In this document: piece after piece, positions 8,181 through 15,639 of the stretch | Position numbering within the stretch: position 1 is the stretch's first letter | Layout of the letters: each line of letters opens with the position of its first letter | NCBI GenBank assembly: GCA_038213005.1 | Contig: JBBQTU010000055.1 | Location: 1 to 19,253, forward strand | Direction: 5' to 3' | Source: JBBQTU01 sp038213005 | GTDB lineage: Bacteria; Planctomycetota; Phycisphaerae; Tepidisphaerales; Tepidisphaeraceae | DNA: 19,253 nucleotides | The notes under the pieces: model-generated | What the model was told of the DNA's origin: nothing | Seen by the model: only the letters and a program-made list of their open reading frames with translations | Databases searched by the model: none | Made by a program: the position numbers and the translations under genes

Positions 8181-8645
8181 AGACGCCTTCCTGTCGCTAG
8201 GACTCTCGAGCCATCGGGCTCGTGGAGCCCACAGATTAGGACAAACCAGCGGTCTGTCCAGTGGGCGGATGCTCGCCACTGGGGGGGGCGAGGATACGTG
8301 GTACGTGACAGCGTGCTACGTGATGCGGGGAACCTGAGCTGTTGATTGATCTGAGCGGACGTAGCGAGCCGCCTGGCGGCTGCCTGACGATTCCTCGTGT
8401 GGCCCCAGACGCGCAGATTTTCGCAGGAGGGGGTGGGGGGTAGCGCGGGGCCTTGTGGGATAAGGAGTTACGCGCGATTTTGGGGGTCAGATGATCAAGT
8501 TTCGCCGCATGAGGGCGGAAGGATGAAGGCACCCGCCGCGGCGGGTAAACTGCGGCACAAAGGGATGAAGGCACGGAGGCGGAGAGGGACATCGGCGGAA
8601 GTGTCTCATTCTGTCTCATGGTGTCACCTTCTGTTCTCACGGACG

Positions 8646-8682
8646 AGCAACGCACCGAACAGGTGTGGTATCCACTTCTCAG
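8646..8682 (+). repeat. Dispersed 37-bp element, copy A
   Basis: The block starting GCAACGCACCGAACAGG continues GGTAT, CACTT, TCAGA. The reverse complement of roughly 13008-13044 carries the same block: the first 17 bases are identical and about 16 of the next 20 match. A second shared block (GCGC, TTTTCGC, then a G-run) lies at 8411-8440 here and at about 13045-13080 in the other spacer. Confidence 0.65.
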
Positions 8683-8777
8683 AGCAACGGCCTGCGCGAG
8701 CGCCTGGCCGGGGCCATGAGGACGAGCGACGCGGAGACTCGAGTCCGGAAAGAAGGTCTCCCTATACTTCAGGGGTT

Positions 8778-8809
8778 TGTTGCGTTTTTCCCGCGTTGAA
8801 AACGCAACA
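8778..8809 (+). repeat. Perfect 11-bp hairpin in spacer
   Basis: TGTTGCGTTTT (8778-8788) pairs exactly with AAAACGCAACA (8799-8809) around a 10-base loop. No gene ends nearby, so a terminator role for a neighbour is unlikely; it may belong to a dispersed element. Confidence 0.5.
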
Positions 8810-8862
8810 CGGGCGCGCGGCGCTCGATGGAAGTGATGGATTGGCAGGCGGTTATGGAAACT

Positions 8863-8894
8863 TTGAGAGAATCTCAATAATTCCGTGCGGAATT
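8863..8894. promoter_or_regulatory. Two adjacent dyads, possible operators
   Basis: TTGAGA (8863-8868) and TCTCAA (8872-8877) are 3 bases apart. One base further on, AATTCCG (8879-8885) and CGGAATT (8888-8894) are 2 bases apart. Both are perfect dyads of a size seen in dimeric regulator sites. They lie about 300 bases upstream of the esterase start, and no regulator gene is present nearby. Confidence 0.35.
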
Positions 8895-8914
8895 GTGGAG
8901 GCAAGATACTGCAT

Positions 8915-8942
8915 CAATTACGAATTAAGAATTAAGAATTAC
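8915..8942. repeat. Heptamer tandem repeat (RAATTAM-type, 4 units)
   Basis: Four consecutive 7-base units: CAATTAC, GAATTAA, GAATTAA, GAATTAC. AT-rich against a GC-rich background. A different heptamer array occurs at 18111-18159. Confidence 0.75.
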
Positions 8943-9123
8943 GAGTTGGGCCTGGTGGGTTTGGGATGGCGTAGAGGCGGGGCGGCAATAGTTCATCGGG
9001 ATCGGGGGATTGCGGAGGATGAGGTGAAACAGAGTTTCCGAGACGCCTGCTAACGTTTGGCCCATGCCTACGCCTTGTCTGTATGTGGTATAAGGGCTGC
9101 GGTGGCTTCCGCGGGCGAGAGAC

Positions 9124-9148
9124 GCCGAAAACGGCTGTCGTTTTCGGC
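9124..9148 (+). promoter_or_regulatory. Perfect 10-bp hairpin in the probable leader of the esterase gene
   Basis: GCCGAAAACG (9124-9133) pairs exactly with CGTTTTCGGC (9139-9148) around the loop GCTGT. It ends 43 bases before the esterase start. It could be a stabilising or attenuating leader structure, or the end of an upstream transcript. There is no T-run after it. Confidence 0.4.
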
Positions 9149-9191
9149 CTCCGCTGTTCCCATCGCGGCGTTTATTCTGGAGATTCCTTTG

Positions 9192-11108
9192 ATGCATTTC
9201 CCGTGTTGGCTGTCCCCGGCTGTGACCATCTGGACCCGATCGTTTCTGGCCGCGACCACGCTGGCTGCGGTGACGTCTTGCGCTCCGACGCTCCCATCGC
9301 CCCCCGCGCGACCCGCAACCGCGCCTGCCACCGTTTCTGCTCCCACCGGCGAGAGCCTCGCCGCCCAGAACTGCCGCTTTGTTTTCCTGCCCCGGATCGA
9401 CGATGGCGGCAAGTCGAGCGGTCCCCATGCGGTGACGATCTGCCTGCCGGCAGGGTATGAGTCCACGGACATGCGTTATCCGGTGATCTATGTCCTGGAT
9501 GGCGAAGCCGCGTTTTTCACGAGAGAACATGGCATGTGGGATGCGGTGGGCTATGAGGTGGTGCATGACCAACTGGTCCACGAGGGGCTGATCCATCCGG
9601 CGATCTTCGTGGCGATCCATAATTCCACCGACGCTACGGGCAGGACCATTCCGGACGGTCGCGGTCAGGATTATTGTGTGACGGGTCAGACCTATACGAC
9701 GCGCGATGGGGTAGAGAAAATCAACACCACCAAGGCGGACGGTTACTACCAGTACCTGGCGCACACGATCAAGCCTTTGATTGACGCGACGTACCGCACC
9801 CGGCCGGAGCCGGCCAGTACGGGGGTGACCGGTTTTTCCGCCGGCGGCGCGGGATCGTTCTGGATGACCTACCTGCATCCGGAAACTTTCGGCATGGGCA
9901 TCTGCCAGTCACCCGCATTCATGCCCCCCTATGCCGGGAAGGAACTGCAGGCGACGATGGCAGACCCCAGGCGGCCTGTTCCCCCGGTGCGGTTGTGGCT
10001 GGACGCGGGTTCCCGCGAGTTCGATTTCATCTACAAGGATGCTTTTGCCGCCTATCGTACGCTGGTGGGGCAGGGGTTCCGGCCCGGCGAAAACATTGCC
10101 TTCTATACCGGCCACGACCATGGCCACGAGAAGTTCGATTGCCAGCGGCGTCTGCGCTCGGCGCTGTATTTCATGTTGGGGACCAAGGCTCCTGAGTTGA
10201 CGGGCGTGGGGATCTCCGCCATGGATGCCGTCGAAGGCGGTCCGATCCGACTGGACCGGCCGGGGCACCTGGTGGTCGAGACGGTCTACGACAACTGGTT
10301 GCGGTTGACCGATGGCGCCGCGACGTTCACGATTGCCGATCCGGCGGTCGTGGCTTTCAGCCCGGGCACCAGTGAGATCCGCCCGCTAGCCACGGGACGC
10401 ACCACAGTCACGTCCTCCTACGCCGGACGCCAGCTCGTGCAGCAGATCGAGGTCCCTGCGTCCGAAGCCTCGCGTCCCTGTCCCGTTGCCTTGCGCCCGG
10501 TGGTGGTTGATGGCGATCTGGCAGAATGGCCGGAACTGCCCTACAAGGTGGATGGGCCGCTGAGAGACGACAACGGGACCCACTGGACCGGTTCGGCCGA
10601 CCTTTCGTACCGCTTTGCCTGCCGCCACGACGAGCAGTTTCTGTACGTGGCCATCGCCACGACCGACGAGCACATCAGCAGCGACGCGGTGAAGGACCCC
10701 TGGTTTCAGGATGGCGTGGAGGTGCGTGTTGATGCCCGCCCGGCGGCCGAACGCATGTTCGCCCCCGGCGAGGAGGAAGGCGACAACCTCCTGCTGGTGG
10801 CGATGAGCCCAGCCCCGGCCGGCGAGAGCTGGCGGCCGCATAACGCCGAGGGACTCCCGGAGGGCACCAAGGCTGTCTGCCGCGTCACCGCCACCGGCCA
10901 CAACACCGAGATCGCGATTCCGGTGGCCTATCTCAACGACAAGGCGGGCAAGGCATGGACGGACGTGCGCATCAATATTGTGGTCAACGATCTGGACAAG
11001 GATCCCAAGGGTTTCCGGGGCGACAAGCTCTGGTGGCGGCCGGACTGGCGCAACGCCGAGAGCATTCGCGGTTCGGGCACTTTTGAGCGAAAAGTGGCGG
11101 CACGCTGA
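9192..11108 (+). CDS. Secreted lipoprotein esterase with Ig-like and CBM9-like domains
   Basis: A 638-residue lipoprotein. The signal sequence ends in a lipobox-like AAVTSC, followed by a Pro/Thr/Ala-rich linker. Residues of about 60-335 form an esterase D-type alpha/beta hydrolase (PF00756): nucleophile Ser216 in GFSAGG, probable Asp271 in WLDAG, and a histidine in GHDHGHE (His310 or His312). Residues of about 345-425 look like a bacterial Ig-like (BIG2) domain. Residues of about 430-635 resemble family 9 carbohydrate-binding modules (VDGDLAEWPELPYKVDG, then DGVEVRVDARP). Together these suggest a surface enzyme that removes ester groups from a plant or algal polysaccharide, as in feruloyl or acetylxylan esterases; the substrate is an inference. 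ATG 9192 is chosen because GGAG (9179-9182) lies 9 bases upstream and a signal peptide follows at once; the frame is open back to 9057 but has no signal there. Confidence 0.85.
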   Translation: MHFPCWLSPAVTIWTRSFLAATTLAAVTSCAPTLPSPPARPATAPATVSAPTGESLAAQNCRFVFLPRIDDGGKSSGPHAVTICLPAGYESTDMRYPVIYVLDGEAAFFTREHGMWDAVGYEVVHDQLVHEGLIHPAIFVAIHNSTDATGRTIPDGRGQDYCVTGQTYTTRDGVEKINTTKADGYYQYLAHTIKPLIDATYRTRPEPASTGVTGFSAGGAGSFWMTYLHPETFGMGICQSPAFMPPYAGKELQATMADPRRPVPPVRLWLDAGSREFDFIYKDAFAAYRTLVGQGFRPGENIAFYTGHDHGHEKFDCQRRLRSALYFMLGTKAPELTGVGISAMDAVEGGPIRLDRPGHLVVETVYDNWLRLTDGAATFTIADPAVVAFSPGTSEIRPLATGRTTVTSSYAGRQLVQQIEVPASEASRPCPVALRPVVVDGDLAEWPELPYKVDGPLRDDNGTHWTGSADLSYRFACRHDEQFLYVAIATTDEHISSDAVKDPWFQDGVEVRVDARPAAERMFAPGEEEGDNLLLVAMSPAPAGESWRPHNAEGLPEGTKAVCRVTATGHNTEIAIPVAYLNDKAGKAWTDVRINIVVNDLDKDPKGFRGDKLWWRPDWRNAESIRGSGTFERKVAAR

Positions 11109-11116
11109 AGGCGTCC

Positions 11117-11284
11117 GTGGAGCCCCCGACGCAAGCCCAGTGGGAATATGCCTGCCGGGCGGGCACGACGACGGTGTATGTGTGGGGTGAGACCCCCGAC
11201 AAGGGCCAGGGCTGGGCCAATGCCGCCGACCAGAGCCTCAAGGGACTGGATGCACCTGTCGCGATAATAGAAAGGGTGGAATGA
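11117..11284 (+). pseudogene. Decayed fragment of a SUMF1/FGE-sulfatase domain
   Basis: A frame distinct from both neighbours reads PPTQAQWEYACRAGTTTVYV, then WGETPDKGQGWANAADQSLK, then loses resemblance and stops at 11284. The first part is the conserved LPTEAQWEYACRAGT core of the FGE-sulfatase (SUMF1) family and the second part is the segment that normally follows it. The fragment lacks the N-terminal part, the GNVWEW and LRGGSW motifs and any usable start other than GTG 11117. Bases 11135-11157 match 11743-11765 of the intact gene downstream at 22 of 23 positions. It is best read as the remnant of a broken paralogue; its end overlaps the start of the intact gene. Confidence 0.75.
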
Positions 11285-12195
11285 TGCGAAGACATGGAAA
11301 GATGATGGCGACGATGGGGATGCTACTGGCGATCGTGGGCGGTAGCGCCCGCGAATGCGGGGCGCAGACGACACAGCCTGCCACGCCCGCGACCGTTAGT
11401 GCCCAGGAACTTGTTCTGGACCTGGGCGACCAGGTGACGATGAAACTGCTGCAAATCCCGATGGGGAAATTCCTGATGGGCAGCCCGGCGAGCGAGCGGG
11501 GTCGTCACGCGGATGAGACGTTGCACGCGGTGACGATCAGCAAGCCCTTCTACATGGGCCTGTACCCTGTGACAGTGAACCAGTACGCACAGTTTGCCAA
11601 GGCGACCGGCGTAACACCCCAGGACCCGGGGTTCCAACAGGCCGGCGATCATCCGGTGGTCTGCATCGACTGGCAGAGCGCGCAGGCGTTCTGCGCCTGG
11701 CTTTCGAAGAAAACCGGCAAGCAGGTGGCGCTACCCACCGAGGCCCAGCGGGAATATGCCTGCCGCGCCGGTACAAAGACCCGGTTCAGCTTCGGTAACA
11801 ACGACAGCGAGTTGTTCAAGTATGCCAACTACTGTGACAAGTCCAACACCATTCAACTGAGCCGGGCTAACGTTCGCGACACAGCGCACAGCGACGGATT
11901 TGACCGCACTTCCCCAGTGGGGGCGTTCAAGCCCAACCCGTGGGGCCTGTACGATATGCACGGCGACGTCTGGGAGTGGTGCTCCGACTATTACGCAGAT
12001 CGCTTCGCTGGCACCGCCGCCAAAGACCCCACTGGCCCCGCCAGCGGCACCGACCGCGTGCTCCGCGGCGGATGCTGGGTCGGCAGCGTATTTGAAGGCT
12101 ACTGCCGTTCTGCCAGCCGCGTAAAGAGCAAGCCCGATTGGCGCTATTTCGCTGTCGGCCTGCGCGTCGTCGTGTTGACGAGCGACAAGGACTAG
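11281..12195 (+). CDS. Secreted SUMF1/FGE-sulfatase-domain protein
   Basis: A 304-residue protein with an N-terminal hydrophobic signal sequence, then one FGE-sulfatase domain (PF03781) over about 50-298. Family landmarks in order: IPMGKFLMGSPASERGRHADE, KPFYMGLYPVTVNQYAQF, ALPTEAQREYACRAGT, NPWGLYDMHGDVWEWCSDYY (GDVWEW from residue 228), and RVLRGGCW (259-266). True formylglycine-generating enzymes use a cysteine pair near the C-terminus. Here only CRSASR remains in that region and the final motif is GLRVV, so genuine sulfatase activation is doubtful; many bacterial members have other roles. AAAGGG (11271-11276) is 4 bases from ATG 11281 and 7 from ATG 11284, so either start is possible. No sulfatase gene is visible in the window. 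Confidence 0.88.
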   Translation: MMRRHGKMMATMGMLLAIVGGSARECGAQTTQPATPATVSAQELVLDLGDQVTMKLLQIPMGKFLMGSPASERGRHADETLHAVTISKPFYMGLYPVTVNQYAQFAKATGVTPQDPGFQQAGDHPVVCIDWQSAQAFCAWLSKKTGKQVALPTEAQREYACRAGTKTRFSFGNNDSELFKYANYCDKSNTIQLSRANVRDTAHSDGFDRTSPVGAFKPNPWGLYDMHGDVWEWCSDYYADRFAGTAAKDPTGPASGTDRVLRGGCWVGSVFEGYCRSASRVKSKPDWRYFAVGLRVVVLTSDKD

Positions 12196-12206
12196 TCCCG
12201 CCTGCC

Positions 12207-12238
12207 GTCTCAACCTCGGGCCGTCTCGAGGTTGAGAC
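12207..12238 (+). terminator. Strong hairpin after the SUMF1-domain gene
   Basis: GTCTCAACCTCG (12207-12218) pairs perfectly with CGAGGTTGAGAC (12227-12238) around an 8-base loop, starting 11 bases after the stop. There is no T-run, but the position and the 12-bp stem make it a likely transcript end. Confidence 0.6.
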
Positions 12239-12486
12239 CGGATCGAGGGGCAGAGCATATTCTAAACAGTCCCCTATATCCGTGCCCTGCAACAGGACCA
12301 TTTGGATAACCTGCTTTGACCCTTTATCGGTCTCCGCGCCGCCCGGAGCTCAATGGCACGCCGCCGTGCCGCTCGCGCCAGCTCAGGAAGGCGATCCGCC
12401 ACATTGATGGCGAACTGCTCGCATTCCTCATGCGTTTCCAGCCGTGCGACTCACCGCCACCCGCCGGCCCACAACCTTCTCCGAAA

Positions 12487-12543
12487 ATCTGTGATAATCT
12501 GTGGATCAACATTCTCTGATCCGGGCAATCCGTGAAATCCGCG
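12487..12543. repeat. Degenerate ATCYGYG direct repeats
   Basis: ATCTGTG at 12487 and 12497, ATCCGTG at 12528, and ATCCGCG at 12537. The pairs are spaced 10 and 9 bases apart, and the two pairs are joined by related sequence. Confidence 0.5.
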
Positions 12544-13007
12544 GCCACCTGCTTCTCCTGTTTGTTCAAACCCCACCCCATCGCCCCCTCCGTCGCTCCG
12601 TCCCTTCCGCCAATCAGCAATCGGCGAACCCTCTCCGCATTCGTGGCGTCCGTTGCGTCGTAAGTGCGGTAGCCCGCACGGGCGTGAGAATGCCTTGCCT
12701 CATCCGCTCAGCTCACCGGGTGACCTCCGTTCTGCTTTCTGCTTTCAGCTTTTTAACTTTTCGCCGCCAGGGGGCAAGTATGCGTCACAAATCCAGAAAC
12801 CCGCCTTTTCCATTGAAATTCCGCTCAAAAAAAACAGAAAGATTTTTTAAGATTCTTAACCCCATGCCAATCCAGCACTTGCCATTTCAGAACCCCTCCA
12901 AACCACGCATATAGTAGAGGGACTACGTTTTTGGATGTGCTGATCCAGTTTCATCATTCAGCATTTCCTGCCCGTCCCTCCCGACCCGGCGCTGAGGCCT
13001 GGCTGAT

Positions 13008-13044
13008 TCTGACAAGTGAATACCGCCCCTGTTCGGTGCGTTGC
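13008..13044 (-). repeat. Dispersed 37-bp element, copy B (inverted)
   Basis: On the minus strand this reads GCAACGCACCGAACAGG, then GGTAT, CACTT, TCAGA, matching 8646-8682 with about four mismatches. The adjoining sequence, toward 13080, also matches the block at about 8411-8440 (GCGC, TTTTCGC, G-run). Confidence 0.65.
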
Positions 13045-13168
13045 ACGCGCCCCCCTCCCCCCCTCGCGAAAACCCGCGCATCTGCCCCGTCCCCGCGTCC
13101 CGGATGTCCCGCCCTCGCGCCCTCCCGCCCTCTCGCTCTCACTCCCCGGCCGCCCTCTCGCCCTCTCC

Positions 13169-14623
13169 CTACGCCTCCCCCGCCGCCGTCTTGCGGATAT
13201 TCACCTGACCCACCCGCTTCTGCTGAACCGTCGCCACCCGGATCGTGTAGGCGCCCAGCGCCACCTCATCCCCCGACCTGGGCCAGCGCCCCAGTTCCTG
13301 GATCACGTAGCCGCCCACCGTATCCACGTCCCCGGCCTCCACGTGTTCGATGTTCAGCCGCTCACGCACCGCATGCAGCGGCGACAGCCCGCTGGCCCGC
13401 AGCGAGCCATCCTTTTCCGGCACGAAATCTTCCGGCGAGATCGGATCGAACTCATCCCCGATATCCCCAACCAGTTCCTCAATAATATCTTCCAGCGTGA
13501 CGATCCCCTGCGTCGCACCATGCTCGTCCACCACCACCGCCATGTGCAGATGCCGGGTCTGAAACTGGTGCAGAACCCGCGTCACGGCCGCCGATTCCGG
13601 CACAAACAGAATATCCCGCCGGATCTCGCGCAAATCCAGGTCGCCGCTGCCGATGACATGCACCTCCGAGCCCGGCTTGCCATCGACGATCGCGATCGCC
13701 TGCCCGTCAGGGGTCGTGGCATCGGCAAACCGCAGCCGCCCAGGCACCAGTTTGAGGTGGTTGAACAGGTCCTTCATGTGCACCAGTCCGATGACATGAT
13801 CCACATCATCCTGGCATAGCGGCAGCCGGGTGAACTGGCTGGTATGCACCGTCTCCAGGATGGTCTTCAGCGGATCTTCCAGGCGCAGATACGCCACGCT
13901 CGTCCGCGGCGTCATGATCTGACGCACCTTGAGGTTATTGAAGTCAAACGCCGAGCGGATGATCGCCCCCTCGGCCTTCTCGATCGACCCGACCGCCATC
14001 GACTGGATGAGCAGCAGGCGAAGCTCTTCCTCGGTGTGCGGCGGCTCGCCGTGCAGCCCCTTGACGACCTGGATCCCCGCCATCTTCAGCACCAGGTTGC
14101 TCATCTCATTGAGCACCCAGATCGCCGGGTAGAACGCAAACGTGAAGATCACCAGCGGCACCGCCAGCGGCGGCAGGATCCGGTCGGCGAACTGGATCGC
14201 CCAGTTCTTGGGCGCAATCTCGCCGATGGTAATGTGCAGCGTGGTCGACATCGCCATCGCCAGTGCGAACGACAGCGCGTATTCGTGCTGCGTCGGCACG
14301 CCGAGCAGCACCAGCACCGGGTGAACCAGCCGGACCACAACCGGCTCGGTCACCGCACCCAGCCCCAGGCTGGCCAGCGTGATGCCGAACTGGCAGGTGG
14401 ACAGGTACAGGTCCAGCCGCCGCTTCACCATCATCGCCGCCCGCCCGAGCAGCGTGTTGCCCAAGAGCGTCAGCCGGCTGTGCCGCGCCCCGACGGCCGC
14501 GAACTCGCAGGCCACAAAGTACGCGTTCGCCGCGACCAGGCCCAGTGTGGCGAAGATCATCCAGACAATGTCCACCACTAGGTTGTACTCACCAGCCCCA
14601 ATACTGACAACCGCCTCCTGCAC
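13169..14623 (-). CDS. CNNM/CorC-type (hemolysin C-like) membrane protein with CBS pair
   Basis: A 484-residue protein with the standard order of this family. A CNNM/DUF21 transmembrane domain (about 14-190) contains several hydrophobic helices and the conserved ITIGEIAPKN. A tandem CBS module follows at about 230-390, with RQIMTPRTSV at its start and VVVDEHGATQGIVTLEDIIE near its end. A C-terminal CorC_HlyC transporter-associated domain (about 395-480) begins near DGSLRASGLSP. The family is linked to magnesium/cobalt export or homeostasis; calling it a hemolysin is historical. The frame starts at GTG 14623. An internal GTG at about 14581, preceded by GGTGAG, would give a start nearer the first helix, so the true start is uncertain. 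The gene stands alone, with long spacers on both sides. Confidence 0.92.
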   Translation of the reverse strand: MQEAVVSIGAGEYNLVVDIVWMIFATLGLVAANAYFVACEFAAVGARHSRLTLLGNTLLGRAAMMVKRRLDLYLSTCQFGITLASLGLGAVTEPVVVRLVHPVLVLLGVPTQHEYALSFALAMAMSTTLHITIGEIAPKNWAIQFADRILPPLAVPLVIFTFAFYPAIWVLNEMSNLVLKMAGIQVVKGLHGEPPHTEEELRLLLIQSMAVGSIEKAEGAIIRSAFDFNNLKVRQIMTPRTSVAYLRLEDPLKTILETVHTSQFTRLPLCQDDVDHVIGLVHMKDLFNHLKLVPGRLRFADATTPDGQAIAIVDGKPGSEVHVIGSGDLDLREIRRDILFVPESAAVTRVLHQFQTRHLHMAVVVDEHGATQGIVTLEDIIEELVGDIGDEFDPISPEDFVPEKDGSLRASGLSPLHAVRERLNIEHVEAGDVDTVGGYVIQELGRWPRSGDEVALGAYTIRVATVQQKRVGQVNIRKTAAGEA

Positions 14624-14786
14624 GCCATTGCCATAACGCCGTGCTTGGACTTGCTGAATCTCTTTGATCCGCGCATTACAACAGGCATCCCATGGGACGG
14701 ACGTCCTCCCGCTGGGTCCCGGCCGTCGTCAGCGATGGTCTCTTTGTCTTTCTCCTTCGCCACAGGCGGGCATCATGCGCGCCCAG

Positions 14787-14830
14787 CGACAATGGCGAAC
14801 ATCTCAGATGTTTCCCATTCGCAATTGTCG
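14787..14830. repeat. Compound (nested) inverted repeat
   Basis: The inner arms AACATCT (14798-14804) and AGATGTT (14806-14812) flank one base. The outer arms CGACAAT (14787-14793) and ATTGTCG (14824-14830) pair outside them. Both stems are perfect and would form a stacked hairpin with asymmetric internal loops. Confidence 0.6.
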
Positions 14831-15323
14831 TGCCCAGCGGGATTCGCCGTTTATCACGGTGCATCGGTGCGGAACGGCCCGGCCGGCAGGTCGGCCTGGT
14901 TGTGAAGGGTGCCCCGAAGCTCGGGACGCGCAACGGCCCAGCCACTCACGCCCGGACGAGCCGGTCGTGGAGCCGGTGCTTGGCCAGTTGAAGTGAGCGA
15001 TGGGTTTCGGCTGTTCCTGCTGCGCAGCTTGAAGCAGATGCGCGAGCAATGGCGTCTGGCCTGCCGCTGTTACAACGCGCGAATTCGCCTTACGAGCAAG
15101 TGGTTGAGCGGTGGGCCTTGGGGCTGATGTCGGCACGCACCACACCGCCCCGCTATCCATCTGTGATCCGAGTTCCCATGCGCCTATTCGTTGGCGCCGT
15201 GATGGCGCGGCAATTCCACCACACCCTTGTGGTCAACGGGTATCGGGCTGGCGAATTCATCCGGGTATCGGGTCGCCACCCCAAGACGGATGATACGGTT
15301 GGACGGTCTGCCTGTCTTACTGG

Positions 15324-15359
15324 TCATTTCCTTGCTCCGGTTCATTTCCTTGCTCCGGT
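15324..15359. repeat. 18-bp tandem duplication
   Basis: TCATTTCCTTGCTCCGGT occurs twice in direct succession (15324-15341 and 15342-15359) with no mismatch, followed by the first bases of a third unit. Confidence 0.85.
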
Positions 15360-15476
15360 TCGTCTTGACCGTTATGATAGCTGTTGTTCACCAGAAACGG
15401 CCGTTTTGTGGCGATAAGTCTGGTTAAAAGTTAAAAACGAGTTTTCGTAAGCCCTTGACAGTGAATGACTTAAAAT

Positions 15477-15548
15477 GCGGGCGTAATTCAGTGGTAGAAT
15501 GCAGCCTTCCCAAGGCTGACGTCGTGGGTTCGAATCCCATCGCCCGCT
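15477..15548 (+). tRNA. tRNA-Gly (anticodon CCC)
   Basis: A complete 72-base cloverleaf. The acceptor arms GCGGGCG (15477-15483) and CGCCCGC (15541-15547) pair perfectly. The D arm is ATTC/GAAT. The anticodon stem CAGCC/GGCTG encloses TTCCCAA with anticodon CCC (15509-15511). The T arm carries TTCGAAT. The discriminator base is T, usual for bacterial glycine tRNA. CCA is not encoded. It decodes GGG. A T-run (about 15556-15562) follows and may end the transcript. Confidence 0.95.
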
Positions 15549-15639
15549 CTTTCGATTTTTCTGGCATGAGTAAGCCACCGAGGCGATGTCATCCTGCCGC
15601 CCACGCATCCGATTGCCCTTCTGATCCCTGCGGGTAAGA

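Larger units (their letters stand above)
8181..9191. other. Long non-coding spacer with repeats and dyads
   Basis: About 1 kb without a credible gene; open frames here translate into repeat-derived sequence. It holds a GC-skewed block (8411-8446) and a 37-base element (8646-8682), both related to sequence at 13.0 kb on the opposite strand. It also holds a hairpin (8778-8809), two adjacent dyads (8863-8894), heptamer repeats (8915-8942) and a hairpin just before the esterase gene (9124-9148). GGAAGGATGAAGGCAC-like purine-rich phrases recur at 8517-8575. Confidence 0.7.
12196..13168. other. Repeat-rich spacer without a gene
   Basis: About 970 bases. After the hairpin at 12207-12238 it contains GCTTTGACCCTTTAT (12313-12327, recurring at 19166), quasi-repeats of ATCYGTG (12487-12543), poly-A/AT-rich sequence (12826-12860), a reverse copy of the dispersed 8.65 kb element (about 13008-13044) and a pyrimidine-rich CCCTC/CTCGC tract (13085-13168). 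Open frames here have low-complexity Pro/Ser/Arg translations and are not credible. Confidence 0.7.
14624..15476. other. Spacer between the CNNM gene and the tRNA
   Basis: About 850 bases without a credible gene. It has a compound inverted repeat (14787-14830), an 18-bp tandem duplication (15324-15359), a 12-bp perfect palindrome AAACGGCCGTTT (15395-15406) and an AT-rich run just upstream of the tRNA. TTGACA (15455-15460) lies close to the tRNA, but the spacing to TAAAAT (15471-15476) is only 10 bases and the latter abuts the tRNA, so this pair is not a normal promoter. Confidence 0.6.

Noticed and set aside
8397..9053. A 218-codon plus-strand frame in the spacer before the esterase
   Set aside because: It spans dispersed repeats, a hairpin and the heptamer array (translated as ELRIKNYELG), so it is repeat-derived and not a gene.
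13016..14581. Plus-strand frames opposite the CNNM gene
   Set aside because: Arg/His/Gln-rich shadows of a well-supported minus-strand gene.
15455..15476. TTGACA and TAAAAT as a tRNA promoter
   Set aside because: The spacing is 10 bases instead of about 17, and TAAAAT touches the first base of the tRNA.
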